DNA from: Dipteris shenzhenensis
Taxonomy: Eukaryota; Polypodiophyta; Polypodiopsida; Gleicheniales
Assembly (NCBI GenBank): GCA_047967505.1
Contig: CM106541.1
Direction: 5' to 3' (one strand)
Length of the DNA: 64,000 nucleotides
Shown here: piece by piece, positions 45,501 through 56,904 of the stretch
Layout of the letters: each line of letters starts with the position of its first letter
How positions within the stretch are numbered: position 1 is the first letter of the stretch
The notes under the pieces: generated by a model
Database searches by the model: none
Told to the model about the DNA's origin: nothing
The model's input: only the letters and a program-made list of their open reading frames with translations
Translations under genes and position numbers: made by a program

Positions 45501-47486
45501 AACATCACCATTAACTATCTAACTTCTACTCATCCTCTTTTCTTTCCTTTCAGCTCTAGCTTAGAAGCCATTCCTAGGATCCTCCTTCTATAAACCTCTT
45601 CAGCCATAGTCCTCATTTTAGGAGTTTGTATGGTGTATTATCAGAATCCTCTCAATTTGATGACTCAGATAAATAAAGCTCCAGATGCTACCACAACCTT
45701 ATTGGGCTCAAATACTTCCAAGAAAAGCCCTCATTAACAAAATGTATTTTAAAGGAAATTCAATGCAAAGAAGCAAGACAAAATGTCATGCACAACTTCG
45801 AATGTTCAATCATGGCATGTCAAAGACATAATCTGATGGGAATCCATTAGAATTCCCACTCCAATCAAATACGAGACTTAAGAGGAGCACGAGAATGCCT
45901 TTACTTATCTACTAACACTAACACCACTATGATCTTACATCACTCCCTACTAACACCTTCTTCCTAATAACTTACCCCTTAGAATTTTTTCTTTCTTTCT
46001 TATTCCTTCTTTGAATGGTCACAAGTACTCAAATCAGTTCACACAAAGACTAAAGTGCTAGTTCCAGAAGAATCACTCATCCATATTTCCAACAAGCATT
46101 TCATAACAAGAAGGCACTACATCCCTATGTTGTAATGGACTAAAAGAGGATTTAGCCCAGTGCACATGAAGGACTACTTTGCATTACCTTCATTGACAAT
46201 GCTTTGACAACTATGAACACTACATGATCCAGAGGACTAGATCGAGATCAGAAAGGGAAGTAGGTTAACATATTGGTTAACAATATGCCACCGCTCGTTA
46301 AGTGATGTGATTTGATGGACAGTGGCAAGTTCGTAGAGCCTAGATTGTGTCTTGGAGCTAGATGGGCCCAAGAGGATGGTAAAAGAATGAGAAGATAGAG
46401 TGGTATAAAGAGACTAGGGTTGGCCCTCCCTTCAAAAGGTGACTTGTATAAAAGGCCAAATGGTTCACTTTGGTCTTCATTGTTGTTTGCACAAGTTTGA
46501 ATACAAGCTCCCTCTTCTCTTCCAAGAGAGTGTTTTGGGTGTTCTCTTGTTTCCATGATAGTGCCTTGGTGTTTGCCATTCCATCACCCTTCACTCTCCT
46601 CTTCCCTTCTCCTTATTCTCCCTTCTCCTGTCTCTTCTCCCCTCTCCCCCTTCCCCCTTTCTAGTGTGGAGACATATTGCAACAATCCAGAAGCTGCTTG
46701 ATGAGTGACACTTGTAGATGACTCGTGCCTTGCATTGCTCCCACAAGGAGTAGCTTGGAGTGGAGGCTCCTTGGCATCTCTTCAACATCCCCATGACATG
46801 TGAGTCACCATTGAGATCCACACATGAAGCCTAATCACCTCTTATCCCTCATTACCATGCACTCTAGTACTCTCCTGAGCATGCAAGCCCGGCCACTCTT
46901 AATTTAATGTGCTCATAGTAATTATGCATGCAAGCCCAATGGTTGTAAGTGGAGGCTAAGTAATTACGAGCCACTATGATGGCTAGTAATTAACTGCCAT
47001 CCTGGTGGGTCTTAGCCACCACCACAGACATGGTGGGTAATCTTAGATGCCACCAACTCTAACCATTCATTACTATACAAGTCAATACTGCCACCTTGAA
47101 TTATTCAAAATTTGAGCCAACCATCACGGTGGCTCTCACCTTCACAATAGTGGGGCTACAACCACCGTGGTGGCTCTCACCTTGATAGTGTAGTCGGGCT
47201 ACAAACCGCTATTTCATTCCCTTAACAATTTTGTCTTCTATCCCTCTCGAATGTTTCATCTCCCTTGCAATATCAAGCCTCCACTATTCCATTTCCTTCA
47301 TTGTTTTATCTTCTATCCCTCTTGACCATTTCTATCTCCCTTGCACTCTTCTTGCAACTTCTATCCCCTCTCATAATGGACCCTACATAGTCTGGGAGCT
47401 CCTCACATAATCTTTGCTCCCCCTCTAAAATACAGTGCGAGAGCCCCTCCTCCCCTGATCTTGAAATCGTGACATATGGGAGCAAT
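45501..47486. other. No gene recognised; promoter module and GGTGG repeats
   Basis: Apart from the LTR-like module at 46390-46560, I see only a short repeat at about 47110-47190 (ggtggctctcacctt twice, 55-60 bases apart) and CT-rich stretches around 46600-46660. Confidence 0.4.
46390..46560 (+). promoter_or_regulatory. LTR-like promoter module with TATA (copy 2)
   Basis: Contains ccctcccttcaaaaggtg, then tgtataaaaggcc (TATA 46447-46453), then ggtcttcattg and acaagtttgaata. It matches 19200-19400 in order and spacing. Confidence 0.45.
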
Positions 47487-47673
47487 CCCTTCAAAGTTTT
47501 CATAAATCGCTCGAGAAAAAACATCCATCGACTATGAACGGTACCTGCAATAGCCATCTCATCAACTATGTGCACAAACAAGTGGACTTGAGTTGTCATA
47601 ATGCTCGAGGGAAAGTGCTTCTCAAGCAAGCATACGGCTTCGATGGATTCCACCCTAACTTTCTCGATGCTCG
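47487..47673 (-). pseudogene. CACTA-2 TNP2 fragment (DUF4218)
   Basis: The minus strand reads VESIEAVCLLEKHFPSSIM, VHLFVHIVDEMAIAG and HSRWMFFLERFMKTLKG, almost the same as 25379-25200 in CACTA-1. It is cut on both sides: upstream by the internal deletion at 47673, and downstream at about 47486, where unrelated sequence begins. Confidence 0.85.
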
Positions 47674-48139
47674 TTCTTTTCTTGAAAGGAAGTTTTTCAA
47701 GAAGGTGAGTCTCTTTGAGCAATGTAGGTTCTTTTTTTGTGAGATTTCATTTTGTGAGTGTTGAAGGATGTTTCTCTTTGTATTACTAAATCTATGTGCT
47801 AGTTTTCATGCTTGATTTCAAAGGATTGAAGCCAAAAAATGAGATTTTGTGAAAGAAAGAAGACTCACCTCTTCTAGTCTTTTTTGTATTTCTCTTCCTT
47901 TGCTTTCTCCTTGTCTTCTCAATCCAATCTCTTTGAGAAAGTGCTTCTTTAAACTCCTCCTTCCTCTAACTAGTTATTTGAAATGGTATGTTTCCTCTCT
48001 TTTGTAGGGCCAGTCCACAAAACACCGAGCGGGATGTACTATTCCAGATAAAACACTGCTTCCTCTTTTTTCCTTCTTTTATTTTTGTTATTTGCATTGG
48101 CTTGCAGCTAGCGCCTTAACAGTGATAGGCATAGGAACC

Positions 48140-49195
48140 CTCTCTTCCCCTCTCTTTCCTCTTCTTTCCCTCTTCTCTCCTCTTCCATCTCTTCTTTTTC
48201 CCTCTTCCTTTTCCCCTCTTTCAATCTCTTTTCCCCTCTTCTTTTTCCCCCTCTTTCAATCTCTTTTTCCCTCCTTTCCTTCTCTTCTTTTTTTCATCTT
48301 TCAATCTCTTTTCCCCTCTTCTTTTTTTCCCCTATTTTAATCTCTTTTTCCCTCCTTTCCTTCTCCTTCTCCTTCAATCTTTCAATCTCTTTCCCCCTCT
48401 TTTTCCCTCTTTCCTTTCCCTCTTCTTCTCTCTTTCCCCCCTCTTTCCCGTCTTCCAATCTCTTTCCCCTCTTTCATGCTCATGCTCTTATGTTCATGCA
48501 TAAGCATAAGCTCATGCATAAGCATAAGCATGAGCATATGTCTCCTTCTCTTATAGCATAAGCATAAGAAAAGGAGACATATGCTCATGATTATGCTTAT
48601 GCATGAGCATACGTCTCCTTCTCTTATAGCATAAGCATAAGAGAAGGAGACATGCTCATGCTTATGCTTATGCATGAGCGTAAGAGAAGGAGACATATGC
48701 TCATGCATAAGCATGAGCATATGTCTCTTTTTCCCTCTTCTTCTCTCTTTCTTTCCCTCTTTCCCCTTTTCCAATCTCTCTTGATCCCTCTTCCAATTTC
48801 TCTTTCTTTTCCCTCTTCCAATCTCTCTTTCCTTTCCCCTCTTCCAATCTCTCTTTCTTTCCCTCTTTCCCCTCTTCCAATCTCTCTTTCCTTTCCCTCT
48901 TCTTCTCTCTTCTCCTCTTTTCCCCCCTCTTTTTCCCTCTTTCATGCTCATGCTCTTATGCTCATGCATAAGCATAAGCATGAGCATATGTCTCCTTCTC
49001 TTATGCTCATGCTTATGCTTATGCATGAGCATATGTATCCTCTTATGCATATGTCTCCCTCTTTTCCCCTCTTTTCCCCTCTTTCCTCTCTTTCCCCCAT
49101 CTTTCCCCTCTTTTCCCCTCTTTTCCCCTCTTTCCTCTCTTTCCCCCATCTTTCCCCTCTTTCCTCTCTTGAGCATATGTCTCCTTCTCTTATTT
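48140..49195. repeat. CACTA-2 pyrimidine tracts and palindromic satellite
   Basis: CT-rich words (cccctctttcaatctcttt) alternate with clusters of gagcataagcataagc, ctcatgcataagc and atgtctccttctctta with their reverse complements. It occupies the same place as the 3.5-kb satellite in CACTA-1 but is about a third of the size, and the non-palindromic word is different (gagaaggagacat instead of ggaaatagagaatgag). Confidence 0.9.
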
Positions 49196-49198
49196 GAG

Positions 49199-50124
49199 GA
49201 CCTCTCCTATCAAATTATGGCTACCGGAGAGATAATAGAAGATAGAAAGGGCAAAGTAGTGATGGCCACCATGAGGCGGTTGATGAGCCATCACTTCAAG
49301 AGCGGCATAGCTACCGATTGGCAGTATCAAGATGACCAAAAGAAGCAGGCGGTCATCGATGAATTAAAACAAAAATACCCTAACCCGCCAAATTGGGAGT
49401 TTAATGAGAATTCTATGCGAGAGCACATGGGTTTGGTCTTGAAGCATTGTAGATCAACCTTGCGTACTTCCATCGCAAAGGGGATGGCTAGCTAGGCAGA
49501 CAAAGCTGATTGGAAGTTCTTCAAGAAGTAGAATAGGGACCATCTCGAAATGTTCGAGGGTCAGAGGAGGGCTGCGAGGAGGTGGTTGGACACTGTATGT
49601 ACTTCGCACTTTGGTGCAGGCAGACGGTTGGCATTTGAGGCAACCGTGGTAAGTCCACTTCTTCTCATTTAATGTATTGTTCTATTTGTTTTACTACATA
49701 CTACATGCACTAAATATCTAACTCTAACTCTCGTAAATTGGATCCACAGCAAGCTGTGATGGGTCATCTTCCTACAGATGCAGAGACGCGATGCACATAA
49801 GCCATGGTTTATTGAGCAAGAGGTAATGGGAGTGACAGTCGATTGGGCTGAGTGGCTACTCACACAATATAAGTCTACTCCTACTTGTAATCTCACTTTT
49901 TAAATTATTTTATTCTTTAAGTTCCAATCTAATTTTCAATTTATATGGTTCACTCTTAGGGTCAAAGCTCGAGCATCCCATCACCAAGGGCAAGCGATCA
50001 CCAGGGTCAGGGATCAGATGCATGTGGTGAGGGTTAGGGAGAAGGCACAGCTCACGAGGACCAAGGAACATGCCAACAAGATGAGGACGAGGACGAGGAT
50101 GATGAGGACGATTCAAATGAGTAG
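49199..50124 (+). pseudogene. CACTA-2 second gene, Transposase_24-like
   Basis: Matches exons 1-3 of the CACTA-1 gene: MATMRRLMSHHFKSGIATDW, LVLKHCRSTLRTSIAKG, then ADKADWKFFKK. The Ser/Pro-rich N-terminal part is missing. The GT and AG borders of both introns are recognisable. Stops include a TAG where CACTA-1 has TGG (SW ADK) and a TAG for CAA after FKK. A small deletion removes part of exon 2. The C-terminal acidic exon ends with DDEDDSNE and TAG 50122-50124. Confidence 0.8.
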
Positions 50125-50356
50125 TAGTAGTAGTAGCAGTTTGCATATACTTCACCATGTATGTCATTTTGTATATCCGCTTGTTTGAGCAATTTTGTAT
50201 CACCCTTTTAGAAAGGGTAATTTTGTAACAAACAATGTTGTATATGTTCGACACATATATGCTTTTGTTACTCGATCATTTCATTTGAGGGATTTTGTAT
50301 CACCCTTTCCGCAAGGGAAATTTTGTAGTAAAAAACTTTTTTTTGTAATTACAAAA

Positions 50357-50422
50357 AAAAAAACATTAGGGGGGCAAAACAGGGCTTGCTATGGTCCTGT
50401 TTTGCCCCATTAATGCTTTTTT
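50357..50422. other. CACTA-2 copy of the conserved hairpin
   Basis: Left arm about 50357-50384 (core ggggcaaaacagggc) pairs with right arm 50395-50422 (core cctgttttgcccc). Compared with CACTA-1 the base pair T-A has become A-T in the stem (ggggcTaaa to ggggcAaaa with the matching change on the other arm). Confidence 0.75.
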
Positions 50423-50438
50423 TAAGTTCTATTAATCC

Positions 50439-50570
50439 TCGCTATATAGTGATGTTTACCAGTGTCGCTATATAGCGACGCTTATCAGTGTCACTATATA
50501 GTGATGATTATCACTATCGCTATATAGCGATGTTTCTCAGTGTCGCTATATAGTGACGCTTTATAGTGAC
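50439..50570. promoter_or_regulatory. CACTA-2 right subterminal palindrome array
   Basis: Five copies of gtcgctatatagcgacg-type words at about 26-base spacing, with the same spacers as in CACTA-1 (tttaccagt, ttatcagt). Several sites have GTGAC or ATCACT changes, as expected from CpG decay. Confidence 0.85.
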
Positions 50571-50686
50571 CATTATTTTCCGACGCTTTTAATGACTTTA
50601 ATAACGACATTTGCACTCATTTTTTAAAAAAATTAATGTAAAAAGCGTTGGTATTTTCATCAGAAAAGGACCTATGCCTTGTAGTG

Positions 50687-52046
50687 AGAACGCATTGAAT
50701 ATTGAAAAAGACCAGATGATGGAGGAGCTAAAAAGGGAGAATGCAAAAACCAAAAAGGTGATGCAGGAATTGCGAGAGAGCTTCAAGGATAAGAAGGATG
50801 GGGCATAGAGCAACCGGGGTGGAGAAGACAGCACGGTAGCTCTCAAGGCCAGAAAGGATGCAGAGAGCAGCCACAGTGGAGCAAGTTCCACCCACCATAG
50901 TGGAGCAATTTGTAGTAGCAACCATGTTGAGGGTTGTTTTTTCAAAACATTATTGAAAGTCCAAAAACCAAGCTACAAGTCCCTGTAAGAAGATCAGGAT
51001 AGATGCTTGCATGAGCTTTCCGTGGCTTTTGATAGTTATGAAAAGCAGTTTGTCATCCGTAGAGATTTCTAAACTAGAGTGGAAGTCTTAAAAATAGCCC
51101 ATGAAGACGTTTTTCAGCAATTTATGCAGCTTCAATAGATGCTAAGGGATTCAGATGAAGCTATTGCATAGGGTGAGCAAAAAGTGGAGGAGATGAAGGA
51201 GAACATCCGTAGCCTTAGGATGAGGGAGGAACGAATCAAGAAGCAATTTCATCATGTACAGAGCAAGACTATACATGGTCCTTCTATGCCTATCCTTCTA
51301 TGCAATAGGGTCCAAAATGCATGGTCTGCCATACCCCCAGCATAGATGACTGCTGTATCCGATGGCCTGCGTGCTACCACCCTGTGCACGTTTTTTGCTT
51401 TGGAGTGTTTGCTCGGGGGGGTCACTATGTATAAACCCTCTATATCACATGCATTCAAGGCCTATATTTAAAGTCCCTTATTTGTAAAAAATTTCATTAA
51501 TAAAATATACCCCTTTTCTATACAAATCTGTAAATTTTTTCCAAAACTATTTTAAAAAGTCCCTTATGTATATTTATTTCTGTAAATTTTAGAAATAAAA
51601 AAAATCCTTCTATTGAACTCACGTGATAGGGTTACATATGATGAGTGACCCCCCTAATAGTGTTTGTGCATACAAAATCTCTATGTAGAGAATGCCATTT
51701 GCCATTGCCCAGGTCATGGATAGATCAAATGTTCCTGCCTGCTATAGCTACTATCGACGACAAGAAAGTAGATGCTGCTTCTCAATTTGCCATTTGGGCA
51801 AAAGATCTTCAAGACAAGGAGCCCAAATTGAAGAAGGCCAAGATCGAGCTTGACTGTGAGGAAAAGGAGCTTGAAGGGAGGAACCAACCACCTTCAGTAC
51901 AGGAGAAAGAAGGGCTGAACCTGCAACCAGGAAGCTCAACAAATCAAGAAAAGAGGAACGCCATGAAGGGAGGGATTGGGCCCCTGCACGATGGAACCAC
52001 CCCCATTGTGGAAAAGCAGCAAGGGAGCTCAATAAGGAGTCCTTGA
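50687..52046 (+). pseudogene. Decayed gene: coiled coil, RING/PHD-like zinc finger
   Basis: Not a transposon domain that I know. Just right of CACTA-2 a frame reads ALNIEKDQMMEELKRENAKT and VMQELRESFKDKK. Later come FQQFMQLQ, MLRDSDEAIA and KVEEMKENIRSLRMREER, a heptad-like coiled coil with stops. From 51318 another frame gives CMVC, then CYHPVHVFC, then (after the MITE) CREC, i.e. Cx2C, CxHx2Hx2C and Cx2C in cross-brace order. From 51720 the frame reads DDKKVDAASQFAIWAKDLQ and a second charged helix, ending at TGA 52044-52046. The region is interrupted by MITE copy 2 within the finger and by CACTA-2 at its left edge. It could be a host gene fragment. RING-H2 and PHD-like readings are both possible. 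Confidence 0.5.
51412..51658. mobile_element. MITE copy 2 (8-bp target duplication)
   Basis: A 247-bp element starting ctcgggggggtcac and ending gtgacccccctaat, flanked by agtgtttg at 51404-51411 and 51659-51666. Closely similar to copies 1 and 3. It sits inside the zinc-finger coding sequence. Confidence 0.9.
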
Positions 52047-53085
52047 GATGTAATCTAAAGTAAATGAGTCTTTGAGATTGTAATCTATGTAATCTGTGTG
52101 TAATCTATTGAATTGTTAATCTTCTCTAGAGTTTACTTGGGCAATGTTTTCTCAGCTATGTGACTAGATATTGTTCTTTCATCCATGTCAGCATGGTGAT
52201 AATAATGAGACGAGAGATTTCGATTTGACAAGTAATGTGAGATGAAAGATTTCAATTAGATCACTAATGTGAGACTTAAATATTTTGATTAGTGAACTAA
52301 TGTGACATGAAAGATTTCTATTAGACAACTAATGTGAGTTGAAAGATTATGATTAGGCAACTAACATGAGACTGGAGAATGAGAAGGTGGGGCTCAACTA
52401 AGAGACCATTACAAAATCTAGCCCCAAAACTCTATACAAAATCCAAACTTTGTACACCGATCCACCTACAATGAATATATGGCATACCCAAATAACTTTG
52501 GAATGCTGTTGCTCTATCTAAAAACAATGTTGGATGGCATCCTCATAAAAATAGACCTGAAAAAGGAGGCAAATAGCTACAAGGAGGACATGCTTTGGTG
52601 GTGGGTGTATTACTTGGAGTCGGCACAAATGGTGAATATTAATTTCCTTGGCTAGTGTTTTTCCTGCTCCTTGAAGGTACTTGTCAAGCTCATGATGTAG
52701 GTTTCTTTTGGCAGGACATGATAGAGGCACAAAGATGTATAGAGCACAAAGACCAGAATGAAGAGGACCCCTAGTGAAAGGAGGAGTTACTATGGGCATA
52801 TAAGTCAGCGGAGTCAAGCAAGTAGTGTGTAATCCGAGTGTGCGAAGAGGTCTTCCATTGTGCAGCAGACTGGCCTCAAGATTTGGGAGATGCTTGCCAT
52901 AGAGAGGCTGATAAGATAGTTGGTAGTCTCGAATTTCCTTGAAAAAGAAAAATGTCATATTTTGAAATAGAAAAAATCTTGCAGACATTTCTTGAACTTG
53001 TGAATATTCTCATGGTGCTCATAATACCTGATTTTGTATCGATCTGCCTCCATGTTAGTATTTAAATGTTTTAAGTAGCCCAATG
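52047..53085. other. No gene seen; short tandem repeat
   Basis: A minus-strand open frame at 52518-52988 has no recognisable motif. The only structure is the tandem repeat at 52210-52375. Confidence 0.4.
52210..52375. repeat. Tandem repeat, unit about 33 bp
   Basis: About five copies of a unit containing aactaatgtgaga followed by tgaaagattt and gattag. The units are diverged. Confidence 0.75.
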
Positions 53086-53089
53086 GTTG

Positions 53090-53955
53090 AAATCTAATGG
53101 TTAACAATAACCAGTCTAAAGGGCACTAGCAGTGTGTAACAAATTTTAGGATAGCACGGCAATAGTGTAGGGATATCACCGTAGTAGTGCATGAATAGTG
53201 AAGGATAAGTCATCACCAGCATGGTGGCTAGTTGCACTAGGATATGAATAGCCACAAGTGTGGTGGTTTACTTCTATTATTTTGTAGGATGTGTGGATTC
53301 ATTATGGGAAAAGAGAACGGTGTTGTTCGGATATACTAAAAGCAAGCATGGGATGAAATCTGACGGTAAACAAAATGATAAACAGTCTAAAGGGCACTAT
53401 TTCAGTATAGCAATCTGCAACAAATTTTAGGATAGCATGGAAGTAGTGTAGGGATAGCATGGTAGTAGTGCAGGATAGATTATCGTCAACGTGGTGGTTG
53501 GTTTGCACTAGGATATTAACAATAACTAGCGTGATGGTTTGCTTTATATTATTACAAGATGAATGGATTTGTAGGATGTGTGGATTCGTTATGGGAAACC
53601 AACATGGTGGTTGTTTGGATATACTAAAAGCAAGCATGGGATGAAATTTGACGATTAACGAAATGATAAACAATCTAAAGGGCACTGTTTTAGTATAGCA
53701 CTGTGCAACAGATTTTAGGATAGCTTGGCAATAGTATAGGGATAATATGGTAGTAGTGCAGGATTAGTGCAGATAAGTCATCACCACCACGATGGCTAGT
53801 TGCACTAGGATATGAATAGCGACCAGCGTGGTGGTTTGCTTGTATTATTACAAGATGAATGGATTTGTAGGATGTGTGGATTCATTATGGGAAACCAATG
53901 TGGTGGTTGTTGGGATATACTAAAAGCAAGCATGGGATGAAATCTGACAGTTGAC
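53090..53955. repeat. Three-copy tandem repeat, unit about 290 bp
   Basis: The words gtctaaagggcact, attttaggatagc, tagttgcactaggatat, ggatgtgtggattc and tactaaaagcaagcatggg occur three times in the same order. For example the last word begins near 53335, 53623 and 53920. Within the unit ggtggtt/ggtggc words recur. Confidence 0.85.
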
Positions 53956-54378
53956 AAAAATCGAAAAGTGCAAGAGTACACTGTCTCAGATTGAGACGCC
54001 CTTCACGGTGTGGCGAGAGGGCAATATATGCTACGGGTAAGGGCAAAGCCCTTGGTGACTTTATTTTTTGATTCGAGGCCATTTCGGGGCCCATTTTGAA
54101 CGTGGAAGTTCTTCGCAGGCACTTAGAAAAAGGCCCAGTTTTTGCTGTGCGACCACTGCCCTACAGGTCGGTGAAAAGTTGCCACAGAAAATTGCATTGT
54201 ATGCCTATGTGCAGAGATATTGGGCGTTGCAGAATCATCCTTGTTGCCTGTTGATGCAAAATCATCACTAAGAAGTGACTGTGTGGTCAAATACCATGTT
54301 TGTCAGTTTTGCAGATCTACTCGTGTGAGGCAAAAGCTGTGTTTTTTACAATGACAGAATATTTTGCAGTGTTCTGTA

Positions 54379-55319
54379 ATGGCATCTGATTCTCTTTCAC
54401 AGATTGTCACTGAAAAGCTTGACAAGAACAACTTCTAGGCATGGAAGTTTAGAATGACGAATTTCGTTATGGGAAAAGGCTATTGGGAGTTCATTACAGG
54501 AAATGAAGAAGAACCAGTTCTGCCTAATGTTCCCAATCAACAGGAAATGCAGGCATTTAAAGGATGGCATGAGAGAGCCAGAAAAGTTATGTACTGGCTT
54601 TCTATCAGTATTTCGGATTCTATGATTGTGCATATTAGGATGCAAGTACGCCAAAGGAGGCATGGGATACTCTGGCAAAAATGTACAGCACAAACACACA
54701 AGCTAGGAAAATGCAGCTCAAGCAGGAGTTGCACAATGTGCAGAGAGAAAATATGAGCATCAATGACTACCACATGAAGGTGAAGAAAATTGCAGATGCA
54801 CTTGCTTCCATTGGGTCGCCAGTGGACGATGATGATCTAGTTTCTATGACCTTGAATGGTCTAGGAAGGGATTATGCACAGTTCCGGACATCCATTGTAG
54901 TCCGTGAAAAATTTCCTGATTTTGAGGAGTTGTTCGCTCTTCTAATTTCTAAAGAGCAGAGAAATGGTGGTGCATCTTCTTCAGGAGGAACTTCAAAAGA
55001 AATTGTCTTCTACTCAAATGCTGGAAGAGGTAGAGGCAGAGGCAGATGTAGAGGAGGCCGATCCGGAGGCCATGGTAGAAATCAGAATATGCAGCAAACT
55101 CAAGAAAACCAGTCCTATGGAGGAGGACATGGTACCTCTAGAGGCAGGGGGAGCCAAAGAGGCCGTGGTGGATGGCAGAGAGGCCAAAATGCAAACAGCA
55201 ATGTTGAATGCTACTACTGTAATAAAATGGGTCATATGGCTAAAGATTGCTACAAAAAGCAGAATGACATTATGAATGGAAAATTGCAGCAAGGCAATTA
55301 TGCATCTTCTAGTAGATAG
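54379..55319 (+). pseudogene. Copia F gag
   Basis: ATG 54379 begins MASDSLSQIVTEKLDKNNF, then a TAG, then AWKFRMTNFVMGKGYWEFI, the DUF4219/UBN2-type Gag of plant copia. A frameshift near 54650 moves to the frame of 54681-55319: QLKQELHNVQRENMSINDYH, IADALASIGSPVDDDDLV, then Gly/Arg-rich repeats and the knuckle CYYCNKMGHMAKDC (CX2CX4HX4C). The length fits a complete gag of about 310 residues. Confidence 0.9.
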
Positions 55320-55820
55320 GGTGATGACAGAAATGAGCATCTATTTATGGTGCAGCACATGACCAATTCTGTGACAAGTGCAGAAGAACAAAATGATGTG
55401 TGGTATGTTGACTCAGGTGCATCAAACCACATGACAGGTCATGCAGAATGGATGCAAGATGTAAGGAAAATGGAAAAAGTAGGATTTGTGGAGACTGGTG
55501 ATGATACTACACATCCTATTGTGCAGATTGGTAAAATTCCTTTGTCTATGCAGGATGGGAAAAAGAAATACCTGTATGATGCATTTCATGTCCCGAATAT
55601 CACCAAGAACCTGGTTTCTGTTGGTCAAATGGTTGAGCAGGGCTTGCAGGTCAGATTTAATCCTCATGGATGCTTTGTTGAGGATATGAAAAATAATGGT
55701 CGCTTGATAGTAAAAGGAAAGAAGAAGGGCAGGATGTTTATGTTGGATGCGGACATGCTTGAATTGAGTGCAGCAATGTTTGCACATGGGACCGGTGTAG
55801 TCGCAGATATTGATATCTAG
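55320..55820 (+). pseudogene. Copia F protease
   Basis: Contains VWYVDSGASNHMTGHAEWM (active site DSGA), then VFHVPNITKNLVSVGQMVEQ in the typical form (AFHVPNI, NLVSVGQ). It ends DIDI, TAG, then HKRIGHVNV, the GAG-pre-integrase zinc motif start. The frame differs from gag by a stop, as decay. Confidence 0.88.
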
Positions 55821-56675
55821 CATAAACGCATTGGTCATGTTAATGTATAGTGAGTTAAATCAATGCAGGCCCAAAATATTGTTGCAGGATTGCTTAAATT
55901 CAAGGTTGCAGAAATGCATAAGGTATGTGAAGCCTATCAATTTGGAAAACAGGCAAGGAAACCATTTCCTAGGCATGTTCAAGAGAGTAAGAAGCCATTG
56001 GAATTAATCCACTCTGATGTGTGGACTACTAAAGCTGCATCTATTGGAGGCTGTCATTATTTTGTCACTTTTATTGATGACTATAGCAAAAAAGTTTGGG
56101 TGTATTTTATGAAAAAGAAAAATGAAGTGTTTGGGCACTTCAAAGCTTTTAAAGCTATGGTTGAAAAAGAAACAAGCTTGCAAATAAAATTCCTAAGGTC
56201 AAATGGAGGGGGAGAGTACCTCTCAAATGAGTTTGCAAGGTTTCTGTAGGAGCATGGCATAAAGCAGCAATATTCATGCAGTCATACCCCATAGCAAAAT
56301 GGACTTGCAGAAAGGAAAAACAGGCATATTGGAGAGGTATCTTGGGCCATGCTAAATGAAAAAGACCTTCCAGATTATTATTGCACTGAAGCAGTTGCTA
56401 CAGCAGTTTAAATAATGAATAGGACTCCCACTGCAGCAATACATGGCATGACGCCAGAGGAGATGTATACTAGTAGGAAACCAGATGTTTCTCATTTGAA
56501 AATTTTTGGTTGCATTGCCTATGTTCATGTGCCAGATGAGTTGAGGCCCAAGTTGGATCCAAAAGCTAACAAGTGCATCTTTACTGGTTATTCTCTGCAG
56601 CAGCAGAAAGGGTATAGATGCTATAACCCTTCTACGCATAAGTTTACAGTGAGCAAAGATGTTGTTTTTGATTGA
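55821..56675 (+). pseudogene. Copia F integrase
   Basis: Reads ACEAYQFGKQARKPFP-like text, then LELIHSDVWTTKAASIGGCH (first Asp), FVTFIDDYSKKVWVYFMK, LRSNGGGEYLSNEFARFL and, after two stops, QNGLAERKNRHIGE (Glu). The second catalytic Asp (usual LRSDNGGEY) is Asn here. The C-terminal part gives MNRTPTAAIHGMTPEEMYT and HLKIFGCIAYVHVPDELRPK, ending VVFD and TGA. Stops at 56247 and 56292 are in frame. Confidence 0.9.
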
Positions 56676-56899
56676 TGATGTAGATGCACAAAATGGTAAT
56701 GCTGTACAGAATTCACAGTAGCAATCAGAAAATATTAGTGGACCTACAGTGTCCTCTAGCAGTGGTTCCCATACTTCGCCATGGACAGGTAGATTGAGAT
56801 CAGCAGAATCTCCTCAAAGCAATGCAGATAGTGGTACGCAAGTATCACAAAAAGGAAAAGAGAAGGTAGATCAGCCCATGTTTGATGTGAATGCAAGTC

Positions 56900-56904
56900 A
56901 CTCT
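56900..56904. repeat. Target-site duplication ACTCT, left of copia G
   Basis: Matches ACTCT at 61938-61942. The F frame reads through when one copy and G are removed. Confidence 0.85.

Larger units (their letters stand above)
47487..50686. mobile_element. CACTA-2, internally deleted relative of CACTA-1
   Basis: The right end ...CCTATGCCTTGTAGTG (inverted CACTACAAGGCATAGG) matches the right end of CACTA-1. It contains a fragment of TNP2 DUF4218 (47487-47673, minus strand), joined at 47673 directly to sequence equivalent to 28141 in CACTA-1. Then come the leader, a pyrimidine tract, palindromic satellite, second gene, hairpin and right array. About 2.7 kb equivalent to 25380-28140 of CACTA-1, including the TNP2 5' half and the central array, is absent. 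No left terminus was found; the left limit is where similarity to CACTA-1 stops. Confidence 0.85.

Noticed and set aside
46200-46240. cactacatgatcc near 46218 as left end of CACTA-2
   Set aside because: The preceding three bases (gaa) do not match the right flank (aga) and the next bases lack palindrome motifs.
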